The position numbers and the translations under genes are program-made. The notes beneath the pieces are model-generated. The model did not search any database, was not told the DNA's origin, and worked only from the letters and a program-made list of their open reading frames with translations. A stretch of DNA of 64,000 nt from Luscinia megarhynchos (taxonomy: Eukaryota > Chordata > Aves > Passeriformes > Turdidae), in NCBI GenBank assembly GCA_034336665.1, contig CM067566.1, forward strand, positions 17,218,330-17,282,329, written 5' to 3'. Each line of letters opens with the position of its first letter. Positions within the stretch are counted from its first letter, which is position 1. Positions 35,796-50,540 of the stretch are shown in pieces.

Positions 35796-38700
35796 TTTCA
35801 CTAATTTAAGGTTTTAGTAATAGCATGCATTACTGCTTTTTGTAGCAATGACAGCTGCATATTTGGTTAGCAACACATAGGAAAGGAATCTTTATCTGCA
35901 AGAGTGCACAGAATGTAAGTAATCATGTTCCAGTGGTATTTTAAAACCACATCTCCTTAAATTGTTTTTAAAATAGGCACCTAGAATCTTGTAGAAATTT
36001 TGATATTGTTACTGATGCCATGTGTTCCAAGGGCCAAATACATTCCATCCATTTTGCTGTCCTTATGCAGTTTGTAGAACACACTAATTCCTTTTCCCTA
36101 GACCACTTAGATGAAGCTTTCAGCTTGCATCCATAGTGTGCAGATGATATGAGCACATAGCATTTCATTATCCATGGTTTTGCTAAGTGTGATTCCCAGG
36201 AAATTACCGGAGCCAAAAAATCCTGAGAAGTGGAGTAAAAGCCAAAGAAACAAGACAAGATAAAAAATGTTTGGTCAGTTTAATAGCAAGGTACATTTGG
36301 GGGAATAATGTATCATTTGTCTAAGTGCAATTTGGTTCTCTGGAAAGAGATACAAAAGTGCTCAATGAAAAACATATGAAGAACAGATCATAGGTGAATA
36401 TGGCCTTTTTGTTGAGTAGATTCTACCAACCTTTACAGATCCTTTCAAACTTTACAGTGTAGAAGACACTAGTCATGAAGGAAAGATTCAAATACCTGTC
36501 AATACCATTTGGAAAGAGGCAAATGTCCAGCATCAGACAGAACATACATTGGTTGTAAATAACAGGATCAATATTTTAGAATCCTGATTCTTCAACTCAG
36601 TTTCATTTCTTATGCAACAAACAGTTCATACACCTTCACATTTGGCTAGCTCTTCTTGGCATAAGCAGATAAAATGATTGAGAACATACCACACAATCAC
36701 AGTGTGCTCCAGAGAGCAATGGTATCTCTGAATGTGGTAAATAATGCAGAAAGGGTGCAAGATGCACAGAGGAGATAAATACTTAGTTTGAGATTCTCAA
36801 AGAATGAGGGGATTAGAGTCCTAAATCCTAATAAAATTTAAGAGGAATTGGAGACCTTAATTCCCTTAGGCACCTTTGAAAATCTCATTTGTATTTTCAT
36901 TTTAAGTTAGAACACTGATTCTATGCAATATCAATTTCATTAAGAAGACAGTTGACTCTCCACACTTTTGATTTCAAAAAGTATGATTTTCAGCATTGAA
37001 AACATACCAAATCCAGCTGGTCAGTGAATCAAAATTCAACTCGAAGGGTCAGGTTACTTTCTGTACTGGTTTATCCAGTGAATAGCCACACTCTCTTTTA
37101 CTTTGCTTCTGATACCTAACTGTATTTAGAATATTCCTCTGATGTTTCCTACTCAATCACTTTAATTATGATAAGGACTTACTATTTCCTGTTTTGATAG
37201 GAATTGCTCACCTCTGAACTAAGTTGGAGTTAACAATGTTTTTTGGTATTTTTCACATTAATAGTCTTCTTTTATTAATTCATTGGTTTAGTGCATTTCA
37301 GTGCATTGAAAAAAAATAAAATTGAATTAGGTAAAAAGAGCTATGCTGTACTAAACTGAAACAAAAAATCCTTAGTGTTACATAACAAGTCCATAATTAT
37401 TTCTATCTCTGAAACCTATTTACTTATTTAGTGTAGCATTTGCTGTATTTTTTTTTCAAATGCTTTACTTTTCTGATTTATAAAATAGCAATCGTTGCAT
37501 TAGTTGAAAAATTTTAAGACATATCAGCTCTTGTATGAAGGGGAACTAGGTCTTTCCTCTTCCCCTTCCCATGTTTGCTTTCATTTTATTTTCCTGGGTT
37601 GTTTCACTCAGCAATGTGTTGGTTTTTCCCCCAAACTGGGAAAGCAGTAGTTTAAACTTATTTGGCCTTGGCAGATAATCCATCTGCTGGCTCTTAGCTG
37701 CTTTCTGTACATTTTCATACATGGCTACAGAAAAACCCAGTCCTATTAGACAATACTTTTGGGGATGCAGCTGTGTACTAATTACCTTTCCAGTTTACCA
37801 GCATAAAAATTAAAGCAATATAGTGTAGTCCATTAATTTTACAAACATTTGGGGCAGATCTTCAGCTGATGTTAGTGGATGTATCTGATGGATTTACTCC
37901 TGCTGGGGATAAGGCTTCCTTTATTGACTTCTCAAAGCATTTCCAGATTTCAGGCCAAGCACTGCAGTACAGTTTGATTAATTTCTGTTAGCCTGTGTAG
38001 ATCTTGCCCATCTTGTCTGTTGTGGAGATTATACTCATCCTGTATCTGAAGTGCAAGGTTCCTATTGTATTTTATTTGCTGTGCTCTGTAAAGCTCCTCA
38101 CTGATTTTTAATCCATGAATCATTCTTATTTAGCATTACAAGTAGATTTGCAGGATCTTGACTCAATAACTCAAAAAAATAATGAACTGCTGGCAGCTGC
38201 AAGCCTTTCAGTTTAATAGTAAAATAATTCTGTATTATTTTTATTTCAAACAACACTGGATAACCTTAGATTTTGTTATGATGGAAAGCATGCTATTCTT
38301 TTTAATGTCATTTTGGTGACTGCTGAGAATACTGAACAGTTCTTGGACACATTCAAACATTTTCTTTTTCCTTTTCTCTTTCTCTTGGCTGTAATGAGCT
38401 AATCTCTGTACACTATGGGCTGAATGCAAAGTATGAGGAGGAAGGTTAGCAGAAAGAAAAGGAATAATATTCATTGTTGATGTTTGCTAATTTGGAGTTG
38501 CATGAAATGCATAACTCGAAAGTACTTTTTAAATAGTGCTAAATTGAATATGTTTCTCAGAAAGAAAGTGAAATTAAAAGGAACCCAGACCAGCAGGGAT
38601 ACTGCCTTGTGAAGAAGAGTCTGATAAGCCCATCCTGAAAAAGCTGCAGTGAAAGCCAAGGGCCACGCTTCTCATCCACATGGTGCCACAAAATCACCAG

Positions 38701-40631
38701 AATCCAGTCTAAGTCCAGAAAAGAGGAATGGGGTTTTTGTATCAAGCCACATGAAGGATAATCTAGGAAAGGCTTTGTCACCAGAAGAGGGAGTGGCAAG
38801 CTGAAGCACGGTGGCATCCAGCACTCATGGTTGTCCACAAACATTCTTTGTGCTCTGAAATGAAGTGATCCATAAGGAAGAGGATTCCCTTGAAAAGAGT
38901 CCCAGAAAAATCACATGGATCCTTCCAAAACTGGCCCCATAGGTGTGTCTTTAATTGAGCAGCATAGACAAGTGTCTCACCTGGCCTAAAGAGCAGCCTG
39001 GAAAAAAGGTGGTAGAAAAGCTTTGGTGAAGGAAGATAGGAGGCAGCAAAACAAGCATAAAATAATTGCTTCATTATTAAAAAAATCTCTTATTTCATAT
39101 CCCAAGAAGGGAAGAACAAGATAACTTTTTGTACCTGTAAATTTAATAGAAATTGCAAAACCTATTTCTTAGATTGTTCTTTAAAAATGAAAAAAAAAAG
39201 GGATTAATTCAAACAGATAATGTATATTAAATACCCATGGAAATCCAAAACAAATGCTCTGCCTCACCAAGATGAAAGAGCAAGAACACTTCTGATGTTT
39301 TAATCTGAAAAATAAACAGTTCAGTATATTGATAGGGCTTAATTATGTCCTTTCTTACTTAAATGACTTTCTATATTAAAACTGTAGATATTAAATTATG
39401 CTAAAGTAAAATATTCTTTATCATAATTTAAATTTATCTTATACTTGTGAAACTTTTGTGAGGTTAGTTCATAAATCTACATCAAGCATTTTAATACAAA
39501 GAATGTTGACTTAAACTCATCATTTGCTTAATCAACAGTTTTAGTTTATTATCAGAAAGCATCAGTAACCTTGATGCACTTTATCTTAATTTATGCTTTC
39601 ATCAAATAGAGAGAGAACTAAATAATAAGTCATCACATTAGAAATGCATTGGAAAATGTACACCAGGAAAAGAATTCAAGAACATTTGGCAGCAATTGCT
39701 ATCTTCATGCAACTAAACACTGGCAAGATAGTAACACATTCCTTATCAGAGCCTTCCTCTGCACAGGTCTTGAAACATGTAGTCCATCTCAAATTATGAC
39801 TATAATTCCCATGTACTGGCAGCACCACCAGGTTGTATTTGACTGTCAAAGCCAGTACTGTCATTCTGAGGCATCTTTTCATGAAGATACTCTTCCCAGA
39901 TTCTTCCCTGAGTCCTTTCATGTAGTGATTGTGAGGCAGTTTTTGAAGTGCTCTACACCACATCAATCAGCTGATCTTGAAGGCAAATTTAAATTTATAT
40001 TGGCATGTCTGAAGAAAACGCCCCTGTGCTAGCTGTGGGCAAGGGCTGAAGGCAAAATATGGGGTCTACCCCACTAGTTTTGCTATCATGGAATAAAGAA
40101 TTATTAAGTGGGGTTTGTGGTTTTTGTTTTTCTTTTTTAGGTGCACTCTTCCCAAGCTCTTCTGGAAGGTTTGGAGGGGAAAACTGCAGCAAGTATTCAC
40201 ATAATGTCTCTTAAAGATGCCTTCTTTACAGTTAAAAATATCCAAAGCAGGAATTAACTGTGAGAAGCATGGGCTTTTTTTCCCCTCATAACTACACACA
40301 ACAGGAACACAGGGGACCATTAGCTTACATGGTAACTTGTTTGTCTGCTTTACACCCACTATTCATCCTTATAAAATATTGAACATACCAAAACCCAGGG
40401 GATGTTGTAACAAGCACCACACTGGTTTTCTGTTCTCTCTCAGACACAGTTGTGACAGAAGCAAATCCTGGGGGCATGGGTTGTATTTGGGGTCTCCTAG
40501 TCACTTTGCATGTTTTGAAAGCCAGTTCTCATAAATGTGTTTCAAAAACTCATGTACTTCAAACAAAGCATTAAAAATGTACATAATCACTGCATCCTCC
40601 ATTGCCAAGAATGCATCATGGAATGAGGTGG
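35796..40631. other. Non-coding unique sequence
   Basis: AT-rich DNA with no recognisable repeat. Open frames at 39649-40032 (+, 127 codons) and 38557-39074 (-, two overlapping frames) show no domain. Confidence 0.5.
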
Positions 40632-40672
40632 CAATTATTTCCAAGGAAATTGTTTCCAAGGAAATAAATATA
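40632..40672. promoter_or_regulatory. Twin TTCCAAGGAA palindromes, 15 bp apart
   Basis: The perfect palindrome TTCCAAGGAA occurs at 40639-40648 and again at 40654-40663 within a 15-bp direct repeat. The TTC-N4-GAA layout matches the STAT6-type response element. A local duplication explains the pair equally well; any regulatory role is inference. Confidence 0.2.
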
Positions 40673-43600
40673 TGGAGAAAAGTTGTCTTTTTCCAAAAGC
40701 ATCGGACATTCTTCCAAGGCTGGACATTTTCTAGAACTTACAAATTTTTTTACATTCTTCAGTTGGCTAGAATTCTACATCACTGATAATGTCCTTAGTT
40801 TTGTCTTTGTGCTTTCATTTTCCCTACTCTATTGGTATTTTCCTTTATCAGTTTCCCTGATGAAAAGCAAAGAGTCATTTACTACAAATAAAGTTTTAAA
40901 AATTATTGGAGGAAAAAAAGGTATAAATTCATGGAAGGATTAAACGAAACATAGTTCTACCAAAACTCAAAGTAGGAAGAAAGGTCAGATGACATTCTGG
41001 ACTCAAGGAAGATACAGAGTCAGATCTGATGTTTACTTTGAGTAAAACCAATTCCAGGCACAGAGATATTGCAGCCCAAATTTTTTCAGCCAGATTTGGG
41101 TTTCTTGTGACTCATTTGGTGAAACTGCTTGCTGGGGACCTACACTTACTCATGTAAATGAAAATAGTTTGTATGTAATATTAATTCATACTATCATTAC
41201 ATGAGATAAATAATTAGATGTTTTCGTGATTCTTCCACAAAGGCTGCTTATGCTTTTTATAGAATAAAAGCCAAATGAAGAATTCAGCCAAAAATAAGCA
41301 GCAAATAGATAGCAATTTACCCATGTTCAAGCCTTACAAAATCCCAGCCAAGAGCTGGAAGAAACAAATGGAAACAAACATGTAGGCTGAACATTGGATG
41401 TCCAGCTCTTTTAGAAGTCAGATGCTTCTGTTCTGAAATTAAACCAAAAAGCTGATTATCTTCTGCTGTCAAGAGAATTGTATGGTCAAATATAATGACT
41501 GTGATATTTGCTTAATGTAGTCTTTACAATACCTTTTACACTCTTGGATAGTGAACTCTGTGGCTTTGAACAGATTATTAAGTTTTTTCTGCCATTCCCA
41601 AAAGAATAAATTATTGGACTTGGGTTTTGTGTGTTTTACTTGATGAATGTGTTTTTCTCCATGTTATTGTCTTTTGCACTGAGAACATTTTCAGTAAAAA
41701 TCTTGTTTAGGAACCACATGAAACTGACACAAAGCATATGCATCCCCAGATTTATTTGTTCTTTTGCAAAGTGAGTTTCTATTACCATGTGTATCCTTTT
41801 AAAAGCTGCTGAAGTATAAAAGCTTTTACCATTTGGTGAGTAGCTATTTTGCATTACTACTTTATGGAGTCACATCATAATCCCTCAAACTCCCCTTTAT
41901 AATTATTAGTGAATTCTAAATGACAAAGTTCATTCCTCAACACCTTGTATGACAGTGAAAAATAAGGTTTTTCATGTAAGTTCCTTGCAATATAGACTAA
42001 TTGGCATACTAATTGACTTTTACTATAATTTAAGTTTATTGTTTATTGCTTTTAGATTGTTAGCTGACATTCATTTTTCTACTAGAACACAGTAGATATT
42101 GTTTTTGTAAAGGCAAATATGCTTTAATTGTACCATACCAGTGAGATGTCTGGGTTTTCATTTTGAACAACCTGTGTACCTAAGACAATTTTCTTCCATG
42201 GGTTTTGTGTCCACTAAAGAGCTAATTGTGTTTTAGCTTGGTATGTGATCAACAGGGTATATTGTCATTATACAGGTAAAGAAATTAGTATAGACCAGAT
42301 TTTGCACTTTCTGCTGAATGTCCAGTCTAACCTGAGCTAGCATTATTCCACTGTCAGGAGCTTTTACATTCAAGGAATAATCAGTCATCATTGTTGGTAT
42401 GTGTGCTAATGTGTGTGTATGGTTACAGTCTTCAGATCATGTTTGCCACATTAATTACATTCAGTAGATACTAAAATGAGTTTAAGTAACATTAAGGATC
42501 TGTCCTAAGTCAAGAAACAGCAAAAAAGTATAAATCAAGCTTGGAGCAGTCCTCTGTAGACACATGCAGATGAGAAAAAGACTTGATAGTATGACTTAGA
42601 AACAGCCTTAGGCTTACATCTATCTCTCTAGACTTTACAGTGCTGACATAGATCACTAGCTGCATTTTATTAAAAGCAACTTAATAGTTGTGATTTATAC
42701 AAATACTGTGTCAAGGGATCTAGTTGATGCATTCAAATTCCTATATAAAGTAGCACAGATGTTTGTATGACACACTAAATTTCAGGATTTACTGCTGATC
42801 ATTGCCTGGAATCTCTTTAGATTCATCAAGAAAGACTTACATTTCTTTGACATCAATAAAATTAGCCTTTTCCATTTAAAACATGTTTTATTCTGTGGTG
42901 TACACAAATATTACATCATCTTTATTTTTAAAGACCTATTTTACAATAATGTTATTACCCATAATAAGTTTCATATGATAGCACTGACAGCAGTGAAAAT
43001 TGTTCTTTCTTCATGTACACGGGCAAGCAAAGTTAATTTTCTCAAAATTCAGTCCAATTTTAGTGTCATGCAGATAGCAACCATGATCTGAACCATATTT
43101 ATACATGTATGTCTAGGTATCCAACACAGTAAATTACAGTGATTACTGTTATATAGGAATAGGGAGTAGGTTTCTTGATTGTTCCAGGAACAAAAATGTC
43201 ATCATCTCTTATGTACAACATGTAATTTTCAGAAATGTTTTTAAAAACTTGTAAGGATTAAAGTGTGCTGAAACGAAATGAAGTGTAACTTCAGTAAGAA
43301 AAAGGGTAACTTCCCTGCTTTTATTTTGAATAATTAATCAAGAAACATTCATTCCAACTTAAGAACATATATCTTGCTATTATTTTTTTAAGCACTAACA
43401 TTTAAATTTTTTTAAATGGAAAAAGAGTCAAGGCATAGATGGACAGAGTACTTTTAGAAATGTTAAATGGAACCTCACTTAAGAAATTATAGACATTGAC
43501 AGAGAAATCTGATGCTCAGAACTTATCTTCTAGTTAAACCTGGGAAAGCAGCAGACAAAGACAGAGTTGCCAAGGAAATGCTGAAAACCAGTTATGATAA

Positions 43601-44459
43601 GAGTCCCAATAAAATCCCCCAAAGTTTCAGTGAAAGAAGGAGCCAGAAGAAAACTCAGAACAAGGTGTAAGTCTTACCACGTGGCTGCTGAATTATTGTA
43701 TGTCTTTAGAGGGCAAAGTCCCTTGTGTTGTCACATTAAGCAGGATAAAAGCTGTGACTGGAGAAACTATGAGAGAATAAAGTTATGAACAGAGCATTTA
43801 ATAAAACAAATCCTTAACAAATGCCAAGATGTGCAAAACAGAAGACAGAAACAGGTCTGGCAAGTGTCAAGTATCTGCCACAATCTCACCATCATGCCTT
43901 GGCAGCTGGTAACACAGGGAGCAACTTACTAAAAGAGGTGAACCATCTGAGCAGTTTTGAGAGGGAAGTTTAGTTTCATAAGTACTGCAGATGGGAGGAG
44001 ATATACACAGAAATCACTGCTGTAACAGGGCTGGAGGCCTCCCACCACACAGGGTTCAGTGGACTGTCTTTCAAAAAGACATTTTACGTTGTAGTGAAGT
44101 TACTTGGATAAATCAACCTTTTAATTTAACTGATTATTCAATTAATTGGGGTCACTTTTAAAACTGCAGAGGGCAGAAGCAAATTTTTGCTCTGTGTTGC
44201 TATAAATTAGAAAGAAATGTTCTGTCTTGTAGTCAAAGATACGTAGAGCTTCAACTATTCTAAAGACAATGAGACATTATTAACTTTTCTGTTCTTTCAA
44301 AACATATACTATCAGAGACAGAATTGTTTAGTAAAACATGTATTTTTTACTATCTGCATATCTGAGTCAGTCTCTTACCCTCTAAAATTTGATGTTTTAC
44401 TGTGCAATCCTTAATTCTCAGCCCAGGATAAATAGTTTTCCCACTACAGTGTAGAAGCC
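40673..44459. other. Non-coding unique sequence
   Basis: Very AT-rich DNA with short chance open frames only. No repeat or exon-like block was recognised. Confidence 0.5.
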
Positions 44460-45200
44460 TGGCATGGAGGTAGGGTGTGGAGTTGTTGAGGAGCAGAAAG
44501 AAGCCAGCCTGCAGAAACAGCTCTTGGTTCCCCAGACACCTGTCAGCCCCTGGGAGTCCCAGTGAGTGGGAGAGGCAGTGAAGCACCTGCTGGCAGTCAG
44601 AGGAAACTGCAGAAAGCAGAGGGGCAGCTGATGCACCTTGTCACAAGTAAATGAGCAGGAGGTTACAGGCAAGGAGGTGCCACGAGAAAGGAGCAATGGG
44701 ACCAGGAACCATGAAGAGAAAGACTTTCCAAAGAGAAGAGAGGAAGAACTTCAGAGTCCTGGCAAACAAAGTTACAGAGGTGGGTGGGTGGTGATGGAGT
44801 GGGAGGGCACAGGAAGAGATGAGAGTTGATTTCGTGGGACTTTTGGGACATGGCACACAGAGGCATCAGGAGGATTAATATGAAGGCCAGAAATGCTGAA
44901 TAGCAGGAAGGGAGTATAATATGAGTGAAGCTGGGATTTATGATGACTTTTTAGGACCAAGCAAAAATATTTGAACAGGAAGAAAAGATAGTCTCTCTTT
45001 CAGGAGGAAGGATGAGTTAGAAGGATTGGAGGTCAGACGGGGACACAAGCAAAGAGAGAAAATTCTAAGGAAGGAAAGAATGTTGAATGTACAAAAAAGA
45101 GAAAGTGATGCATGAGGGACTTCTGAGAGTGGAATTCTTTAGGGCAAATGGGTAAGGTATAAGTGAGTCAAGAAAGATGTTGATAGGGAAGATATATCTT
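44460..45200. other. Purine-rich strand-asymmetric block
   Basis: The plus strand is conspicuously A+G rich with many GGAGG, GAAAG and AGGAAG strings. The minus-strand open frames here (up to 92 codons) are correspondingly rich in Ser, Leu, Pro and His and are compositional artefacts. No family of repeat was recognised. It borders a pyrimidine-rich domain that begins near 45.9 kb. Confidence 0.6.
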
Positions 45201-45879
45201 GTCTCTCTTCAGATATCACAGAGTACATAAATGTCTCTCTTCTGTTCAAATAAATAGAAAATTACCCATTGGCTGCAGTGAGGAAATCAGTTCAGCTGTA
45301 AGGATATGGATTCTGAGTAAGATGTCAACCTAGGGAACATGAAGAAGGATAGGTATTTTCCCAACAATTATACTCTATGTGGACATACTGTAAGCTTATG
45401 AAGGTAATTTGCTTAGGAAGAGTGATGTATGTGTGAAATTCACCAGTGTTCTGTGCAGCCCCCAAAAAAAGGAGAGCTGAATTCTCATGAGAGCTCATCC
45501 CTTCCAAGTTTAACACCTTAATTACTCATTTAAACTGATTGTTCTTTACAATCCTAGTTTGTCCCATTGCAGAAGTCTGTGTGAGGATTTAAAATTCACC
45601 TCTTAAAACTTCATTTTGGTCTAACGAAATATATCTTGTTAATGTTAATTAACATTGAGGATCAGCTGCAGAATAGTTCCACTCTGAGATACCATTCATG
45701 AGTGGTCTATGTGTCTACTTGCTTTTATTAAATCTTCATTAATCTTTTACCACTCATCTAATTTCCAGTATCACATCAGCATTCTGGACTAAATAATAGC
45801 TCCTCCTGCCCTGAGACACTAAGACTTCTGTTGAGATAACACACATTTGCTTATGACAACAACTGAAATCCTTTGAGAA

Positions 45880-48380
45880 TGGCTACGTATTTTTGAAATT
45901 AATTCTTCCTTCAAACATAATACTTGCATTCTTTGTTTAGGTTTTTGCTCTGAATTCTAGGTCCCTCAAGCACAGGCTAAATTCCTATAACTTCTGTGCA
46001 CTTGCAGTGTGGAATATTTAAAAATTCTTCTGACTTTGGATAATTTTTTCCCACAATTTTTCTTCTAGCTTGTACAATTTCCCTCATACAAATCTCTTTA
46101 ATCCTACTTTTGCTACCTCTAATTTTAGATTTTTCAGTACTTTTTACCCTCAACACCCTTCACATTGAATGAACTTCTTACAGTCTTAATGGATGTTTTT
46201 ATTGTCAGCTGAAGGACTTCTCTGAATTGCCAGGTACTGGCAATTTCAAAAATTGGTTTTAAATTTATTTTTGCTGCCTTTATGTTTGCCTTCATTAGTC
46301 ATAGCTCAGGATTTTCACATTCTCTCTTTTGAGCTGCCAGCTCCTCTCTCTCATGCTCAGTCTCGGATTTCTGAATCATCTCCATTGTTCTTAATTTTTT
46401 TTCACTTTTGTCCTAATCATGCTTCTTAAAAAACCAATTACTTAGCTGGGACAAGTTCTGCTGTAGAGGTAACACACTTTTATAACATACTAAATTGATC
46501 ACCTTCTGGATGTCATGTTTTTGTACCACACTTGGAGTGGTTTACATTGACTGTATAAATGGTGTGCTTGCTCTCAAAAATTTCACTTGACTGCCAGGTT
46601 AGTGATGGCAGCATTTTATTCATACCAGAATGTATCAGAGTGTTCTAACAAAATTTCTAATTTTACTAAAAATACTTAAAAAATTGAATCAGTGCAGGTA
46701 TCTTCAGATTTCCACTGACTAGAAGCAGTGAGCCATATGTCACAAATGTCTGTCCAGGTATTCTGTAATCTGCTCACATAACATGGTATGTAAAACAAAC
46801 ATTTCAAATACCTGGCATACATACTCCAAAAGCATAAGGCTGAAAAAATAATAATACTATATCTAATATAAAATCACTTTCTGATTGTTTCTGTTATGTT
46901 ATTAATCCTTCCTAGCCTGATATTAATAGCACATTTTTTCTTTATTTCCCTCTATGCATTTCTTTATAGTCCACCTCAATGATATCCAGCTTTTATAACA
47001 AAAGTCTTGAATATGCCAGATTCAAAATGTCTGCTCTTAGTTTTCAGAGTACTGCCAACAAAATGATTTAACCTACACATTCATTTCACACTGCTGAGCC
47101 CTACGTTTGCAGCTTCATTTGCAGTCACTCTTCTGTCTGAATACATCTCCTCAGTTCCACCATTTCATCATTTTCTTCTCCCTGTCCCACTTCATTTGTG
47201 CTCATTTCGTGAGGCATAGCCTCTCTTGTAATGCAGTATATACTCTCTGCCTTGACTTGTTTTGTGGTAAGCATGCAAATGCATGGTTTTGGTAAGGTTT
47301 CTTGATATCTTTTCTGAAGCAATCAATGCAGTTGTGGTCTGGTCAGTTTATATTTGCAGAAATTTAAATGTTAAGGAATTAAAAACTTCTGTGTATTTTG
47401 TAATTTAATTTAAACCAGTAATTTTACAGAAACAGGCAAGCAATATGTTTCCACATAAATTCCTTTGATTTCCTTAACACAGGCAGTAATTTCTTATTAG
47501 AACATATTTTTCAGTCATGATTTTTTTGGTATAAGAATACTTCTATGTCACAGAGAGAATTTGTAGCAACCTTTTTGTAAATATCTATCAAATCATATGT
47601 ATATAAGCACATTGGGGTAAAATTGCTTATTTTCTTTATTGCTGGTGGTAGGAGGAAGTGTACATTTTCTTAGTCTTGAGGATGAGTCCTTTGAAAGCAT
47701 GCTGGTGTAATATAGGTTTATGGAGGGGCAATTATTATCAGTGCACTGCCATTTGACCTAGGTGTGAGGTTATGTACAGAAAAAAATAAATTTTATTCTC
47801 TCTCCCTTCAGTTTATACATGAATTCTTCCATGTTATTTTTTCCTTTTGTTTTAAAAGTGCCTTTTTTGTACTTTTTTTTTTTCAAGGCTCCTTTGCAAC
47901 ATACCAATCATCTTTCTTTGTGCCCAGATTCTATCTCATTTCCTTATCTCCTCTAAGTTACAAACTTCCCAGTTTTTAACAAACCTATACAAATTTTTCT
48001 AAAGGTTTACTTGTCCCCCAGGAATTTAACTTTCATTTTGCTCTCTCTAAAATGCATTTCATACCTTGTCACTTCAGTTCCATTAGGGCCTGTCATTTAT
48101 ATTATAATAAGTCATTCCTGAGTTAATCAACATTCCTACTTACAATGCTTATTAATGTGACACATTGTGGTGTTCCTTCTTCTGTGACCACTAAATTTTA
48201 AACTTCTCTCATACCTCTCCCTCTTTGAAAGCAATTTTTTTGTATTTTACTCTTCGTTTTTTCTGTTTCTCACCCTCAATGACATTTCAATTTTCTTTAC
48301 CTTGCACATCCTAGTCAAATAAGCTGAATATCATGCTTGCTTTCTATTTTTCTTTCTTTCTTTGGAAATAATTTTCTCAG
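45880..48380. other. Pyrimidine-rich strand-asymmetric block
   Basis: The plus strand is T+C rich, most strongly at 46010-46430 and 47790-48370, with many CTTTCTT, TTTTCC and TCCTT strings. Open frames such as 47764-47979 are rich in Phe, Leu and Ser, as expected of pyrimidine-rich DNA. I saw no gene or known repeat. Confidence 0.55.
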
Positions 48381-50472
48381 ATGTCTAAAAGTTCATTTAT
48401 CCTAATGGCACCAATAATTATTTGTATGAAAGTAAAGCCTGTGGGACCCAATCAGGTGAACTCCTATTATACTGAGTGCTGTGCAAGTAAGTCTTTGCCA
48501 GAGGTCGACAGGACACAAAGTTATGATTTCAGTTGCACATTTAATTTAAGAAAATATGCAAGAAAGGATAACAGCATAGGGCAGGCTAAGGAGAGTGGAG
48601 GACAGCCACACCAGGGCAGTAGATACACTTTGTCCTGAGCTCATTTATTTTCCACTCCTATCTTGGACGTTCAGCTGAACCCAGTTACCCCTGGCTGCAG
48701 TCTGTAGAGAAGCCAGCTGGAATGGGTCACTGTGGGAGCCATCAGCCTCCCCAGCACACTCCTGCTGGCAACACCACTCGACTTACTTCAACCCCTCCAA
48801 AGACCCAGAAATCCTGGAAATTTACACTCTGACTTGACACAACTTGGCGTCTCAGTAAAGGCAAATATGTGCATCAAACCCATTATTGCCTAATACTGAG
48901 ATGAAACATTTGCCTGAATTATCTTGTGAACATACACAACTGTGGAGTCTGCCACCAAAAATAAACCTTCTATGCTTTTCTTCTACCTAGGTTCTTCAAA
49001 CATTGGTGGAATATCAACATCTCTTCTACACTTTATTTCTGTATCTCAATATACAAAAAAAATGCCTTTTTACTTTCTTCCTGCAGAAGTGAAAACAAGA
49101 AATTTCTATTTTAATTTCCCCTCAACCTGTGTCTTTAAACCACATCAGTACACCAGCTTGCAAATCCTATTAGCTAAGGAGCAAAACACCATGACCATGC
49201 CTACACAGTTCTTTCTTCACAGGTCAGTCCCTCCACGTTACTGGTGTCTTGTTACTTGTCTCTCAAACACCAGAAACTTTGTGACAAAATTTTATAATGC
49301 AGTACTTATAAATAAATACATTTTGAGAGTTTAAAAAATTCACAAAAGGTGCAGATGCATTTGCCTTTTTGCTGGCATATACTGTGGATCTGTCTACTTG
49401 ACCTGTATCTACAGGTTATGTCTGTACTTGAAAGTTGTGTTACTACAGTTTGGATGGTCTTGTGATTTAAAAATAGTATGCACTACATTCACTGACATAT
49501 TCACTAACAATGTGAAGAAAAACATAGAGATTGCTTAAGTCCAATATTTGTGGAATATTTATATGTTATATAGCACCTCAGTGTGAATATTTATAATTTA
49601 TCTAGTATTTGTGTGATCATGAGTGCTCAAAGATTGAACAACTTCAAATATATATCTTATCATTTTTGTGCAAGAATTTGCTGTTTAAGATCAGCTTCTT
49701 TGGTTCTTCTAGTCACTCAGACCTTTTTCAACCCTAAAGACCATCCAAGTTTTCCCTTCTACCTAAATATTTGTGCTGCAGATCATTTTTTCCCCTTAGG
49801 TATATTAGCTTGCATTTCCCCATGTTAAATCTTGTGGGTAATTAACCAGCTTCTTTATTACTCCTCCTATAGCACTTTAACCTTTTTTTCACTACCTTCT
49901 TTCTTAAGTCTTTCCATTAGAACCAAAGCAAAGGCAGGAACATAAATACACACAGCTATGTACCCTTTAAATTCCTAAATGTGCTTTTTTTCCCCCCTGA
50001 AAACTGGGAATACATTTGCTTTCTTCACAGCTTTACACTGATGTAATATTTCTATAAAATTGCTTAATGTGAGTGAAGAGCAGGCAACAAGGTCCTGATT
50101 TGAAATCTACTGTTGAAAAGGCCCTTATTGACTTCAGTAGGCTTAAATTCAGCCTGTAAATCTGTAAGAACAAGTGATAGGGTCAATGGTTTAGTACTCT
50201 ATAAAATTTCACTTAATAAATGAATGCAAAATTTCATCCAAAATGTCCCCATAAATTTATACCTCTCTTTTCTCATTCTTTGAATCAATACAGATGCAAT
50301 ACAAGGAATGTATCAGTGTCAAGATACCAATAGCTCTGCCACTGTTGTCTGTTGGTTTATATGCTTTTCCCTGTAAAGCTAGGAATAAAAATACCTCTAT
50401 ATTGTTCATTTTTTGTAACTACATAGATTCAAATTCAGAATGATTTTTCTGGTTTTATTTCAAATATAGCTT
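48381..50472. other. Non-coding unique sequence
   Basis: The longest frame is 48942-49334 (+, 130 codons). It contains CTTTCTTCCTGCAG (ending 49086) and CACAG|GTCAGT (49217-49227), a possible acceptor and donor 135 bp apart, but the peptide is not recognisable. A GC-richer patch at 48640-48830 has no identified feature. Confidence 0.45.
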
Positions 50473-50540
50473 TAAAAACAGCAACAACCACAAAAACAAA
50501 ACAAAACAAAAACGAAAAAGCAAACCACAAAAAACCCCAA
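50473..50540. repeat. A/C-rich simple repeat, (AAAAC)n core
   Basis: Consecutive AAAAC units at about 50492-50512 lie within a longer stretch made almost only of A and C. Confidence 0.85.

Noticed and set aside
39649..40032. 127-codon open frame with an overlapping 96-codon antisense frame
   Set aside because: No recognisable motif on either strand; mutually overlapping frames are typical of chance.
49087..49221. Acceptor/donor-like pair inside a 130-codon frame
   Set aside because: The peptide is unrecognisable and the splice signals are modest; kept only as a note in the interval entry.
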